A stretch of 28,404 nucleotides of DNA from CAYONM01 sp964405325 (GTDB lineage: Bacteria > Planctomycetota > UBA11346). Location: NCBI GenBank assembly GCA_964405325.1, contig CAYONM010000021.1, positions 1 to 28,404 of the forward strand, read 5' to 3'. How positions within the stretch are numbered: position 1 is the first letter of the stretch; each line of letters opens with the position of its first letter. This document shows, piece by piece, positions 16,365 to 24,228 of the stretch. The notes below the pieces were generated by a model, which was given only the letters and a program-made list of their open reading frames with translations, ran no database searches and was not told where the DNA came from. The position numbers were made by a program, and so were the translations under genes.

Positions 16365-18950
16365 TCAGAAACGGTATTGGTAAGCGGTATAGGCATCGTC
16401 GACATCGCCATTCCGATCTGGGTCGCGATGATAGGTATTGATTTCATTGTATTGCAGGAGCGCTTGCTGGAGTTGCAGGTCCACCAATTCACTACGCAGG
16501 AGTGTCGTGAAGGTATCGCTGATTCCGATGAAGAATCGGCCGGTCGGTGCCGGGGGATAGAGTGGGCCGTAGGCGTTGATGGTGCCAGGGAGCGATCCGA
16601 AGCTGGGCCAGGAAGACTCTCGAAGGAAGGAGCCATGCGTGGCAGAATTAAACTGAATGGCACCACTGCCGGGAAGTCTGTTGATATTGATCCATTGCCC
16701 ATCCGTCTTGCGATAGATCTGGTCTCTGGCTTCGATGCGGTACCATGCCGGGATGTGCAACCAAGCAGCATCGCCGAAGGGACCTTTGGGATCGTTCAGG
16801 TCGTAGTCTTCAACAGGGCCGAGACCTTCCCACCAGAAGCTGTAGACGGTTTGTGGTGTGTTGGGTGCATGTATCGGGTGTTGACACAGCCAGCCGGTGC
16901 TGGTGCTTTCCGCCATGCCGTCACCATTGAAGTCGACGGCCAGTCTGCCTTGGATGCTGCTGTCCTTCTCGTGCCATTGGGGAATGGCACTGCCGAACAA
17001 AGCGATGCAGATGTCGTTCAGGACATATTCCAGGCTGCGCGTATTGACATGCGGGGGGATGGCTGCCCAGCGCCGCATGTTATCGGCACCATAAGGTCCA
17101 CTGTAGAGGACCAGCGGATCGAGTCCCTCGAAGTCACCACGGTGCTTGTTTTCACCGGATCCCACCAGGGCGGTGTGGCTTGTCAGCAGACTCTGGCCGA
17201 CACTGGCATAGACATCGCCCCTACGGGCGATGCTCTCTTCGCCCATTAGACGCAGGAACTCAGCTACCACTGCTTGCATCAGGTTTCCGCTGTGGGGAGT
17301 GTTGGTCATGGTGAACAAGTCCGCGATGTAACTGCCCTCGTGCTGGTTCCATTCTTGATAATCAATGGCCATGCGTACTTGATACAGAGCCTGATCCAGG
17401 CATTGGTAGACATGCCAGAGATAGCTGTGTTGGTTCGCGTAGATGGGTTGATAAGCATTGCTAACAGTCTGGGTGCCTTCGTTTGGCATGATCCCCATGA
17501 ACAGACCGACGCGTGGCCACGGAGCGTAGTACTCCTTGTTCGCGTACGATAGCAGCCTTACGTTTCGGAAGCCGGGAATCCATCGCCCGGCATCTGGTGA
17601 TAGCGGAAAGGGCTCGGGCCAGTCTGGGCCGAAGAGATCGGCAATGGCGCAGCCAACTTGGAGCGTGTCTCTAGTACTACGGACGTCGCTGATACCCGAG
17701 GCAGCCTTGGTTATGCCACGTAGTTGGCTGCTGAGCCCGGCCACCATGGCATGCGCGGTCAAGCTGCTGCAGGTCAGCAGATTGACGCGCCAGGGGGTGG
17801 CAGGTGTCACGTCCAGACGATGGTGATACGCAGCATTGGCTGCAGTGCCCCGATAATATCCCGGTGCTTGCCCCATAAAGGTGGTATGGGCCAGCCGGGG
17901 ATTCATCTCGCTGTTGCCAAGGCCTTGGACGACCTGGAAGGGGTTGTAGGTGCCGGTTGGCAGGATGGGGGTCGGAAGGTTGTCCTTTGAGCGGTACTGC
18001 AGTCCCGAGCGGCGGAAGAGGGCTTCGTATTGCAGGCGATAGTCTTCGGCTGTATCGATGGCGCTCGAATTGACGTCTTCATGGCCAATGGAGCCATCCA
18101 GGTGCCGCATGAGCAGTTCGCGATCATAGATCGGCCAGCGGCGACGGGCGACCGAGATGCTTTCGGCAAACTTTTGCGCACCGGATATATAGTGGCTGTC
18201 GTTGAGGAGTGCGGCGACCATGCTTTTCAAGGCTCGGGCATGATGATGGGTCCAGCTGTTGTATTGCAGGAAATTCGGGTTCTCCCATTTGTCACCATTG
18301 AAGGCTTCGCCGGGCCAATTGGGATGCAGGCCGAGCATGCCGTTGTTGTCCAGGATTTTGGCGGCGTAGCGGACCGCGTAGCGGGCTTCGGCCGGTCGCG
18401 TAACACCGGTCGATTCGATGGTTTCGAAGTCGGCATTGAGATAATAGGGATAGTGCCAACGGCTCCACGGCCGAGCCTCCATTGGCATGTTCCAAATCTG
18501 TTCGATTGGCCAGCGCTGGCTGTTGAGGACATTGATGTTGTTGACATTGGCTGGCATCATGGCCAACAGGCTTTCGGCATAGGGTACGTTGATCATGTCA
18601 TCGTAATCGAGTTGCGATGCTGAATGCTTCACTTCCTCTCGGAGCCGGGACGTATCACCATCGTTGTCCAACGGTTGGAATTCCGTATACCAATCTGAAC
18701 GGAGGCTGGTGTACACTTGCCCAACATCCGTGCGTGCATCGACCACCTCCTGTAGTAGTAGGCGACGAGTGTGCATGCGAGCTTCATCGAGACCGATCTC
18801 CGTCCATTGACTGAGATCCACGTTGTTGGCGACGCCGCGGAGATCAGAGACGCTGGCCAGGAAGGCGGTGGCCAGGGTGGCCATCAAGACCACCAGTCCG
18901 ACGGTCATGACCAAGGCTGATCCGGTGCGCATGGGTGTAGTGGCGTGCAT
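16365..18950 (-). CDS. Giant GspK/PilX-like minor pseudopilin
   Basis: 861 residues starting MHATTPMRTG, then a single hydrophobic helix SALVMTVGLVVLMATLATAFL. Gly10 before Ser suits prepilin-peptidase cleavage, and the +5 Glu is absent, as in GspK and some tip pilins. Gene order G-G2-H-I-J-K agrees with a GspK role; typical GspK has about 320 residues, so this is far larger. The remainder is a long Trp/Tyr-rich globular region with no family I recognise. It carries acidic loops resembling calcium-binding sites (DFNGDGMAES near 670 and DPDRNGDVDDAY near 842), the latter at the extreme C-terminus. It starts 2 nt after the J-like stop, with an AGGA motif upstream. A tip adhesin or lid of the pseudopilus is the likely role. 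Confidence is high for a pilin-like anchored protein, moderate for the K identity. Confidence 0.75.
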   Translation of the reverse strand: MHATTPMRTGSALVMTVGLVVLMATLATAFLASVSDLRGVANNVDLSQWTEIGLDEARMHTRRLLLQEVVDARTDVGQVYTSLRSDWYTEFQPLDNDGDTSRLREEVKHSASQLDYDDMINVPYAESLLAMMPANVNNINVLNSQRWPIEQIWNMPMEARPWSRWHYPYYLNADFETIESTGVTRPAEARYAVRYAAKILDNNGMLGLHPNWPGEAFNGDKWENPNFLQYNSWTHHHARALKSMVAALLNDSHYISGAQKFAESISVARRRWPIYDRELLMRHLDGSIGHEDVNSSAIDTAEDYRLQYEALFRRSGLQYRSKDNLPTPILPTGTYNPFQVVQGLGNSEMNPRLAHTTFMGQAPGYYRGTAANAAYHHRLDVTPATPWRVNLLTCSSLTAHAMVAGLSSQLRGITKAASGISDVRSTRDTLQVGCAIADLFGPDWPEPFPLSPDAGRWIPGFRNVRLLSYANKEYYAPWPRVGLFMGIMPNEGTQTVSNAYQPIYANQHSYLWHVYQCLDQALYQVRMAIDYQEWNQHEGSYIADLFTMTNTPHSGNLMQAVVAEFLRLMGEESIARRGDVYASVGQSLLTSHTALVGSGENKHRGDFEGLDPLVLYSGPYGADNMRRWAAIPPHVNTRSLEYVLNDICIALFGSAIPQWHEKDSSIQGRLAVDFNGDGMAESTSTGWLCQHPIHAPNTPQTVYSFWWEGLGPVEDYDLNDPKGPFGDAAWLHIPAWYRIEARDQIYRKTDGQWININRLPGSGAIQFNSATHGSFLRESSWPSFGSLPGTINAYGPLYPPAPTGRFFIGISDTFTTLLRSELVDLQLQQALLQYNEINTYHRDPDRNGDVDDAYTAYQYRF

Positions 18951-18952
18951 GC

Positions 18953-20327
18953 TTAGTTTCCTACGGGCAACAGGACTTCGGTTTCGACCAGCATGGCGTC
19001 ATAGCCCTGGGCTTCGATCCGGTCGATAAAATCAGCTCGGGCGGTGTCGAGGTTGGCATTGGTCGACAGGTTGTGCAGGGCATCGGCGAGACCCTCATCG
19101 TAGTTGCTGTCGTTGTCGATGTCGCCATCGTCGGGGAGCCCGATTGGGATATTATGCAGGACGAATTGGAAATGAATGCGTTTGGGATAGCTGCTGGCTT
19201 CTCCTGCCCAGACCAGCGGCATGTCATCCTGGAAGGGGAATGCGGTCGGCGCGACTCCATACCATTCGTCGCCGGTCATGGAATCGCCGTTGGGTGCATT
19301 GGTGCTGTCATCGATGATCTCGACTTCCAGAAAATGAAGGCCATTGGCGAGTAGCCTGCGAGAATCAGGGAACGGCTGGAGGAATTCCTCATCTTCGACC
19401 TCGTAGAGCGCTGATGAGCCGACCAGATTGAGCCAATCGCGATTGTAGCCACGACCATCGGGGTTGCGTACGGCGCGAGGGTGCTCCAGCCCGCCAATGC
19501 TGACGCTGCCATCACTGGTCCAATTATTCCATGTCTCCTTGTCACCGAAAAGGACATCTCGGTAGGCAGACTGGGGCCAGTCTTCGAAGTATTTGGGGTC
19601 ATCGAAGTTGCGGGCCAGGCCCACTGGATAGATGTTGTGCGCATGTGTGTCCGTCAGGGCGTCGGCCAGGAAGACGGCGCGCGCTTGCACCGTGGGGATG
19701 GCATAAGCTGCGGCGTGATAACGGAAGCGGTGCGACTTGTCGNNNNNNNNNNNNNNNNNNNNNNNNNNNNNNNNNNNNNNNNNNNNNNNNNNNNNNNNNN
19801 NNNNNNNNNNNNNNNNNNNNNNNNNNNNNNNNNNNNNNNNNNTCCAGAATGGCTGGGCGCGATTGTCTGGTCCAGACTTGCCCATTCTTCCACATGAATT
19901 GCATCCAGCGGCAGTGGACCGGGGCGCTATTCTCGTTTTCGTGTTCATAGAGGAATTCTTCTGGTAATTCATACTGGCGCAGGGTCTCCAGGCGCTCGCG
20001 AAAGTTGTCGCTGAGTTGTTGCGGATCGCTGCAGGTCATGAAGGTGATGCCCTCCACCAGATCGTCTTGGCTGTCGGCGGGAATGTTCTCGGAATGCCAG
20101 AGGACGGCTGTGGGGAGTTGGTTCTGGAATATATGGTGGAGTCGACGCTGGATCAGCGCGGCCCGGACCTGTAATTGATAGGCTTCGAGGGCACCTTCGC
20201 TGGCGCGACTGAAGCCCGAGAAGCTCGCGGTTCCGATCGCCATCAGCATGGTGAAGACACCCATGGCGACGAGGATTTCGGTCAGGGTGAAGGCCTGTCG
20301 GTGCGTTGCATTTGTGGTAACAGACAT
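18953..20327 (-). CDS. GspJ-like minor pseudopilin interrupted by a scaffold gap
   Basis: The gene starts at ATG 20327, with GGGAG upstream, 3 nt after the GspI-like stop. It has the class III signal RQA-FTLTEILVAMGVFTMLMAIGTA. The frame is interrupted by 100 N (19743-19842). Beyond the gap a different frame continues to TAA at 18953. The known bases total a multiple of three, so a true gap length divisible by three would restore one frame. It is therefore annotated as one gene of at least ~425 residues plus the unknown part. The C-terminal portion contains an acidic DDGDIDNDSNYDEG loop. Its position between I- and K-like genes fits GspJ, although it is about twice the usual GspJ length of ~200 residues. 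Confidence 0.75.
19743..19842. other. Scaffold gap of 100 N
   Basis: Exactly 100 consecutive N lie inside the GspJ-like gene. This is the conventional placeholder for a gap of unknown size, so distances and reading frame across it are not reliable. Confidence 0.98.
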
Positions 20328-20330
20328 GGC

Positions 20331-20753
20331 TCAGTTCTCCCGATTGTGGACGGTGGCGGTGAATTCGCGGACCAATTCGCCGCTGGTTTGGTTGCCACCG
20401 ACATAAACCTGGATCCGGATCGGTTGGAAGGCGCCACCTTTGATATGAGTCCTGAAATCCGTGGTTTCACCATCCTTATCCAGCTTGCGCACGATGTAGA
20501 AGCCATTGAGCCAGCCATCAGCATCGCCGTAACGTTGGTTGGAGGCGCGTTCAGGACTGTTTGGTTCCTGTCGTAGCAGGGTGGCATTATGCAAGGCCAG
20601 GCGACCAGCTTGCAGTGCTCCCCAATCCGAACGACCTTCCGAAAGCCAACGTAGGCCGGTCATGTAAACGCTGGTGACCGCCGCCAGACCGACCGCCATG
20701 ACCGCCATGGCGAGGGCGATTTCCACCAGGGTGAAGGCAGACGTGGTTTTCAT
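20331..20753 (-). CDS. GspI/PilV-like minor pseudopilin
   Basis: 140 residues. It starts MKTTSA-FTLVEIALAMAVMAVGLAAVTSVYMTG, a class III prepilin signal with Glu at +5, followed by the Met/Ala-rich helix typical of GspI and PilV. The length is normal for GspI, unlike its enlarged neighbours. ATG 20753 overlaps the upstream TGA in an ATGA arrangement (20750-20753), so translation is probably coupled; GGAGG lies 10 nt upstream. The rest (about residues 40-140) is a small globular domain ending VREFTATVHNREN. It is predicted to sit in the pseudopilus tip complex with the J- and K-like proteins. Confidence 0.85.
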   Translation of the reverse strand: MKTTSAFTLVEIALAMAVMAVGLAAVTSVYMTGLRWLSEGRSDWGALQAGRLALHNATLLRQEPNSPERASNQRYGDADGWLNGFYIVRKLDKDGETTDFRTHIKGGAFQPIRIQVYVGGNQTSGELVREFTATVHNREN

Positions 20754-22174
20754 TGGGTCAATACCTCCGGGCCCAGGTCGGCCAGATCGGGATGGTTGAT
20801 GTCCTTCATCGCCACCGCGCCGTCTGAGACGCGGACCGTGACCCGGGAAAATGGCGTAATGCTGGACCACGCTGCATCGGCTGATGCGAAGCGGTCGTAT
20901 CGGGGCAGGATGATATCATTGCCCGCAGGATCGATCACGGTGGTGGTATTACTCTGGAGATCGTAGAGCGCTTCTCCTCGGTATTCCTGATTCGGATCGA
21001 TGTCGGGAGCGATGGTGATGGTGAAGCCGCCGGTCTCGAGCAGATCGTCGTCGGCGTAGATCGGAGGATGTTTTTTCCAGGTCATGCGTGCCTGGCCGCG
21101 CCAGGCCATGCAGGTTCCATCCGATCGGAACAGGATGGCGTAATCCAGCCAGTTGGCATTGAACAACGGTCGAGTCTTGCCCACCAAGCGACCGGCCGGG
21201 CTGGTTGGCTGGGCGATGACGATGTCGTCCTCGCCGGTCCAGTAGCTGAGGTTCTTCATCCAAGCGCCGATGGTTTTTCCGCCTTCTGCTAGGTACGGAT
21301 GAGGTGCGCTGTGCGTCAGACTGTCCAGGGCCCAGGTTGGATTGGGGTTGATATTGCAATCCAGATTCGGGTCGTAGGGAATGGGACTGTCGACGCCCCG
21401 GTAGCCGAAACCGCTGACCCCGGAGGTATCGTTGTCGATGAGCATCGGTTCCAGGTCACGATCGAAGCCACCCCAAGGATACAGGGTGCCGTTGTCATAA
21501 CGACCGTACCAGGGGCGTGGATAGTGCCCGGAAGTATTGGATGCTGCCGGGCCGCAGGTCTTGCGGGAACCGCCCTGACGCATGCAGCGACCGCCATTGT
21601 TTCCCAGATCGCTGTCGCTCAGCGCCAGGAAGCGGGTGCCACGTGGGAGAGTGATGCGTTTGCCCTTAACGCAGCGAGCGATGACCTGTTCGTATTCCGC
21701 CAGAAAAGGGTATTTTTGCGGACCAAATTTCCCCCATACTCCCTGTGCGGGATCGTCATAGACATCATTCGGAATATCGTCCTCACCACCGAGGGGACCG
21801 ACGATGGCATACCAGTGTCGCGCTTTGTTGGCGATTTCTTCGTTGTTGGCATTTACTGGGGCTAATTGGCCATTTCGCCAGATATCGTAGCCATCATAGG
21901 AACTGTAGTTCTTCAGCACACGGCCGTCGCCAGCATTTTCGATGTGGAAGACCACGGCGTGCGGTTTGGCGGTTTTGATGGCGAGATTGCGAGCCTTTTC
22001 CAGGGTGGTCGCCAGTTCCTGGGCTGCCAATCTGACACGCTCGCCAGTGGTCAGGCTGTTGATCGAGCTGTTTCGGAAGGCGGAGATCACCATCATGCTG
22101 GAGAGCAGGCCGATGATGGCCATGGCTACCAGCAGTTCGACCAGGGTGAATGCGCGCGGTGTCGATGTCATCAC
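20750..22174 (-). CDS. GspH/FimT-like pseudopilin, enlarged
   Basis: 474 residues beginning MMTSTPRA-FTLVELLVAMAIIGLLSSMMVISAF. It is followed by the GspH/FimT-type helix end (SLTTGERVRLAAQELATTLEKARNLAIKT), which precedes the globular domain in these proteins and here leads into KPHAVVFHIE. Usual GspH proteins have 150-190 residues; this one has about 300 extra residues rich in Gly, Asp, Pro and aromatic residues (for example SGHYPRPWYGRYDNGTLYPW). The C-terminal part returns to a beta-rich pilin-like pattern (DYAILFRSDGTCM; TVRVSDGAVAM). ATG 22174 overlaps the stop of the upstream gene in an ATGA arrangement (22171-22174), and AGGGGG precedes it. The insert's function is unknown. Confidence 0.85.
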   Translation of the reverse strand: MMTSTPRAFTLVELLVAMAIIGLLSSMMVISAFRNSSINSLTTGERVRLAAQELATTLEKARNLAIKTAKPHAVVFHIENAGDGRVLKNYSSYDGYDIWRNGQLAPVNANNEEIANKARHWYAIVGPLGGEDDIPNDVYDDPAQGVWGKFGPQKYPFLAEYEQVIARCVKGKRITLPRGTRFLALSDSDLGNNGGRCMRQGGSRKTCGPAASNTSGHYPRPWYGRYDNGTLYPWGGFDRDLEPMLIDNDTSGVSGFGYRGVDSPIPYDPNLDCNINPNPTWALDSLTHSAPHPYLAEGGKTIGAWMKNLSYWTGEDDIVIAQPTSPAGRLVGKTRPLFNANWLDYAILFRSDGTCMAWRGQARMTWKKHPPIYADDDLLETGGFTITIAPDIDPNQEYRGEALYDLQSNTTTVIDPAGNDIILPRYDRFASADAAWSSITPFSRVTVRVSDGAVAMKDINHPDLADLGPEVLTQ

Positions 22175-23415
22175 ATTCCCCCTGGGCGGTAGTAGACGTT
22201 GTCGTCGTTGCTTTCATCAGCGGCGATCAAGTGTTGTTGACCGTCCTCGCCGGCACTCCAGAGCAGATAGCCGCGTTCATTGCCAGGGAGGGCTACATAC
22301 AGCCACGAGGCGTAATCCAGGGCATCGACTGAGCCGTCATCGTTGCGATCCGGATTGGGATTGGCGACGCCATCGCGATAATCCAGAATCGGTGACTCAT
22401 CGATGTTGGGATACGGCCAGTCCTGGGGAACGGTGTCGGTATCAAAGCGGAGGTCTTCTTCGCCAATGGCGTGGTCGCCATCACGGTCACGCAGTGGGAC
22501 CCGTTCATGGGCCGGGATGACGACGGGAATGCTATAGTCGGCAAACCTGGGATCACCACCATCGGCGTATCGAAAACCCTCGTAGCCGCTACTGCTGGTA
22601 TGCACATAGGCCAGGGGTTCGCCGTAGACATCGACGATCCGACCCTGGTCGTCGATGGCATCCGAGGGGAGATCACTGATGGCCATGATGGTGCTGGTCT
22701 GATAGCAACGGGTGATGTCTTCCCGAATACGTTTACCGATCAAGTGACCGGTGTTCATCTTGACGCTCAAAGCGAAGCCCACCTCTCTTCTTTTCGCTCT
22801 GCGTTCGACCCACCATTTATTGTCAATGTTGCCTTGGTGATTGGCTAGCAAGAAGCGGCGCAGGTGTTGACAAATGGTGGGCATGGCAGCTTCGGCAGCC
22901 TCGATGACCGCATCCCGAGCATCGTTGCTGTCCATATCGGGGGTATCCGTTCGATTGACCGTGGCCAAAATGCGCCAAAAGGGTTTCGCCGTTTCTTGTA
23001 GGGAAATATCCGCCAATGCGGCACCGGTTTTGGCCCACATGGCGATATCATCGGCACGTCGTTCTATGTGGCGGTCAGCAGGCAGTTCGAACAGGCGCCA
23101 GGCGAGCATCTGATGCTCCCAGGAAGCGGTGGGATCACCCGGCGAAGGATACCAGCTGGTCAAACGGTAGTTCTCGAGCGTGCCGATCAAGGGTTGTTCC
23201 GGCGTTCCGGTCGGGAGTGGATAATATCCGGTCTCATGCTCGAAGAGGTCGATGCCGGCGCCGATCTTGCTCATCAGGGCCGTGGTTGCCGTATCCTTGC
23301 CACGGGCAGCAATCAGGTTGCCTGCTGCAAGCAGCATACCCATCAAGAGGGCGACAATGGCCATGACGACCAGCAGTTCCACCAGAGTGAAGGCTGAGCG
23401 AAACGCTCTGTTCAT
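22171..23415 (-). CDS. Second GspG-like pseudopilin with acidic loops
   Basis: 414 residues. ATG 23415 has GAGGG 8 nt upstream and starts 1 nt after the previous stop. The signal is MNRAFRSA-FTLVELLVVMAIVALLMGMLLAA. GspG-like marks are the GYYPLPTGTPEQP segment after the helix, DVYGEPLAYV (compare D-x-W-G-x-P-x-x-Y) and a final YLLWSAGEDGQQ. GspG is normally ~140 residues, so this is about three times as long. A helical middle region (~90-220) is unrecognised. Two EF-hand/dockerin-like loops occur, DRDGDHAIGEED (~308) and DRNDDGSVDALD (~355). Calcium binding is known for GspG proteins, but these particular loops are an inference. It is likely a minor or alternative fibre subunit. Confidence 0.85.
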   Translation of the reverse strand: MNRAFRSAFTLVELLVVMAIVALLMGMLLAAGNLIAARGKDTATTALMSKIGAGIDLFEHETGYYPLPTGTPEQPLIGTLENYRLTSWYPSPGDPTASWEHQMLAWRLFELPADRHIERRADDIAMWAKTGAALADISLQETAKPFWRILATVNRTDTPDMDSNDARDAVIEAAEAAMPTICQHLRRFLLANHQGNIDNKWWVERRAKRREVGFALSVKMNTGHLIGKRIREDITRCYQTSTIMAISDLPSDAIDDQGRIVDVYGEPLAYVHTSSSGYEGFRYADGGDPRFADYSIPVVIPAHERVPLRDRDGDHAIGEEDLRFDTDTVPQDWPYPNIDESPILDYRDGVANPNPDRNDDGSVDALDYASWLYVALPGNERGYLLWSAGEDGQQHLIAADESNDDNVYYRPGGM

Positions 23416-23416
23416 A

Positions 23417-24043
23417 TCAATTTCCCTCGACATTGCTGAGAACCCATTCTTCAGGAGATTCCAGGCCATTATTGGGGCCTATCGACCAGATGTAGGGGTA
23501 TCCACCGCGATTGGCCGTGTTCCATCGATCCAGACGTTGCTCAGCGACCAGATCCGGACGGTTCAGATCCTGGGGCTGACAGGCTTCGTCTGTCAGCGGG
23601 AGAACCGCACGGCGTGACAGCCGGTTCTCATAATTGCCGCGAATGTAGCGAATGGGATTGCCCCAGGCATCGATCAGGTGGCCATTGTCATCAAGATCAT
23701 CCTGGAAACTGATGGATAATCCGAAGGTGTCCACCAGCTGCGTGCCGGTTGTCGGGTCATCGGTGTTGCTGAGGTCGACCAGGAAGCCTCCGACCGTCTC
23801 GTCCTGGTTGTCCTCGGTGATCTGATCCTCATCGGGCAGGGAATCCTGGATCGGGTAGCGACCACGCTTCACCTGATGATATTCCAGGGCCGCATGCGTC
23901 CGGTCGAGCAGAGCGATCGTGTTTTGTTGTGCTGCCTTGGATGAAATATAGCCGATGCCGGTCAAAACCAATCCAACCAGCATGGCGATGATGGTGATCA
24001 CCACGAGCACTTCGATAAGGGTGAAAGCACGACGGTGCGGCAT
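23417..24043 (-). CDS. GspG-like major pseudopilin, first gene of the operon
   Basis: 208 residues from ATG 24043, chosen because GGAG lies 7 nt upstream and the class III signal then begins at once: MPHRRA-FTLIEVLVVITIIAMLVGLVLTGIG. GspG features follow: RTHAALEYHQVKRGRYPIQD, DLDDNGHLIDAWGNPIRYI (the conserved D-x-W-G-N-P block with nearby Asp residues) and PYIWSIGPNNG. In type II secretion GspG forms the body of the pseudopilus. It is the first gene of the minus-strand operon and is separated from the upstream sulfatase gene by an intrinsic terminator. The operon promoter should therefore lie within 24044-24161, though no convincing -35/-10 pair was found. Confidence 0.88.
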   Translation of the reverse strand: MPHRRAFTLIEVLVVITIIAMLVGLVLTGIGYISSKAAQQNTIALLDRTHAALEYHQVKRGRYPIQDSLPDEDQITEDNQDETVGGFLVDLSNTDDPTTGTQLVDTFGLSISFQDDLDDNGHLIDAWGNPIRYIRGNYENRLSRRAVLPLTDEACQPQDLNRPDLVAEQRLDRWNTANRGGYPYIWSIGPNNGLESPEEWVLSNVEGN

Positions 24044-24157
24044 GGGCGGACTCCGGGTCTGGTAGAAAAGACGGTTGCGGTAAGGTGGACCGGACGGGGG
24101 GCTTGGTGGGGGTAGAGGAGTGTGTGACACCATGTGGGGTGGGCAGGTTGGCGGCTG

Positions 24158-24197
24158 GAAACAAAACAGGCGTGGCACCGGGTGGTGGCACGCCTGT
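24158..24197 (-). terminator. Intrinsic terminator after the sulfatase gene
   Basis: On the minus strand a 14-bp stem with one mismatch (24197-24184 pairing with 24179-24166, 4-nt loop; arm ACAGGCGTGCCACC) is followed by TTTTGTTT. It lies 31 bp after the sulfatase stop and upstream of the pseudopilin operon, so the two transcription units are separate. Confidence 0.8.
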
Positions 24198-24228
24198 GGT
24201 CCAGGTGGTTGTGGTGTTTGGCTTTCGC

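Noticed and set aside
18953..20327. Two separate genes on either side of the N run
   Set aside because: The right piece has a pilin start but no stop before the gap, and the left piece has a stop but no sensible start; the known bases total a multiple of three.
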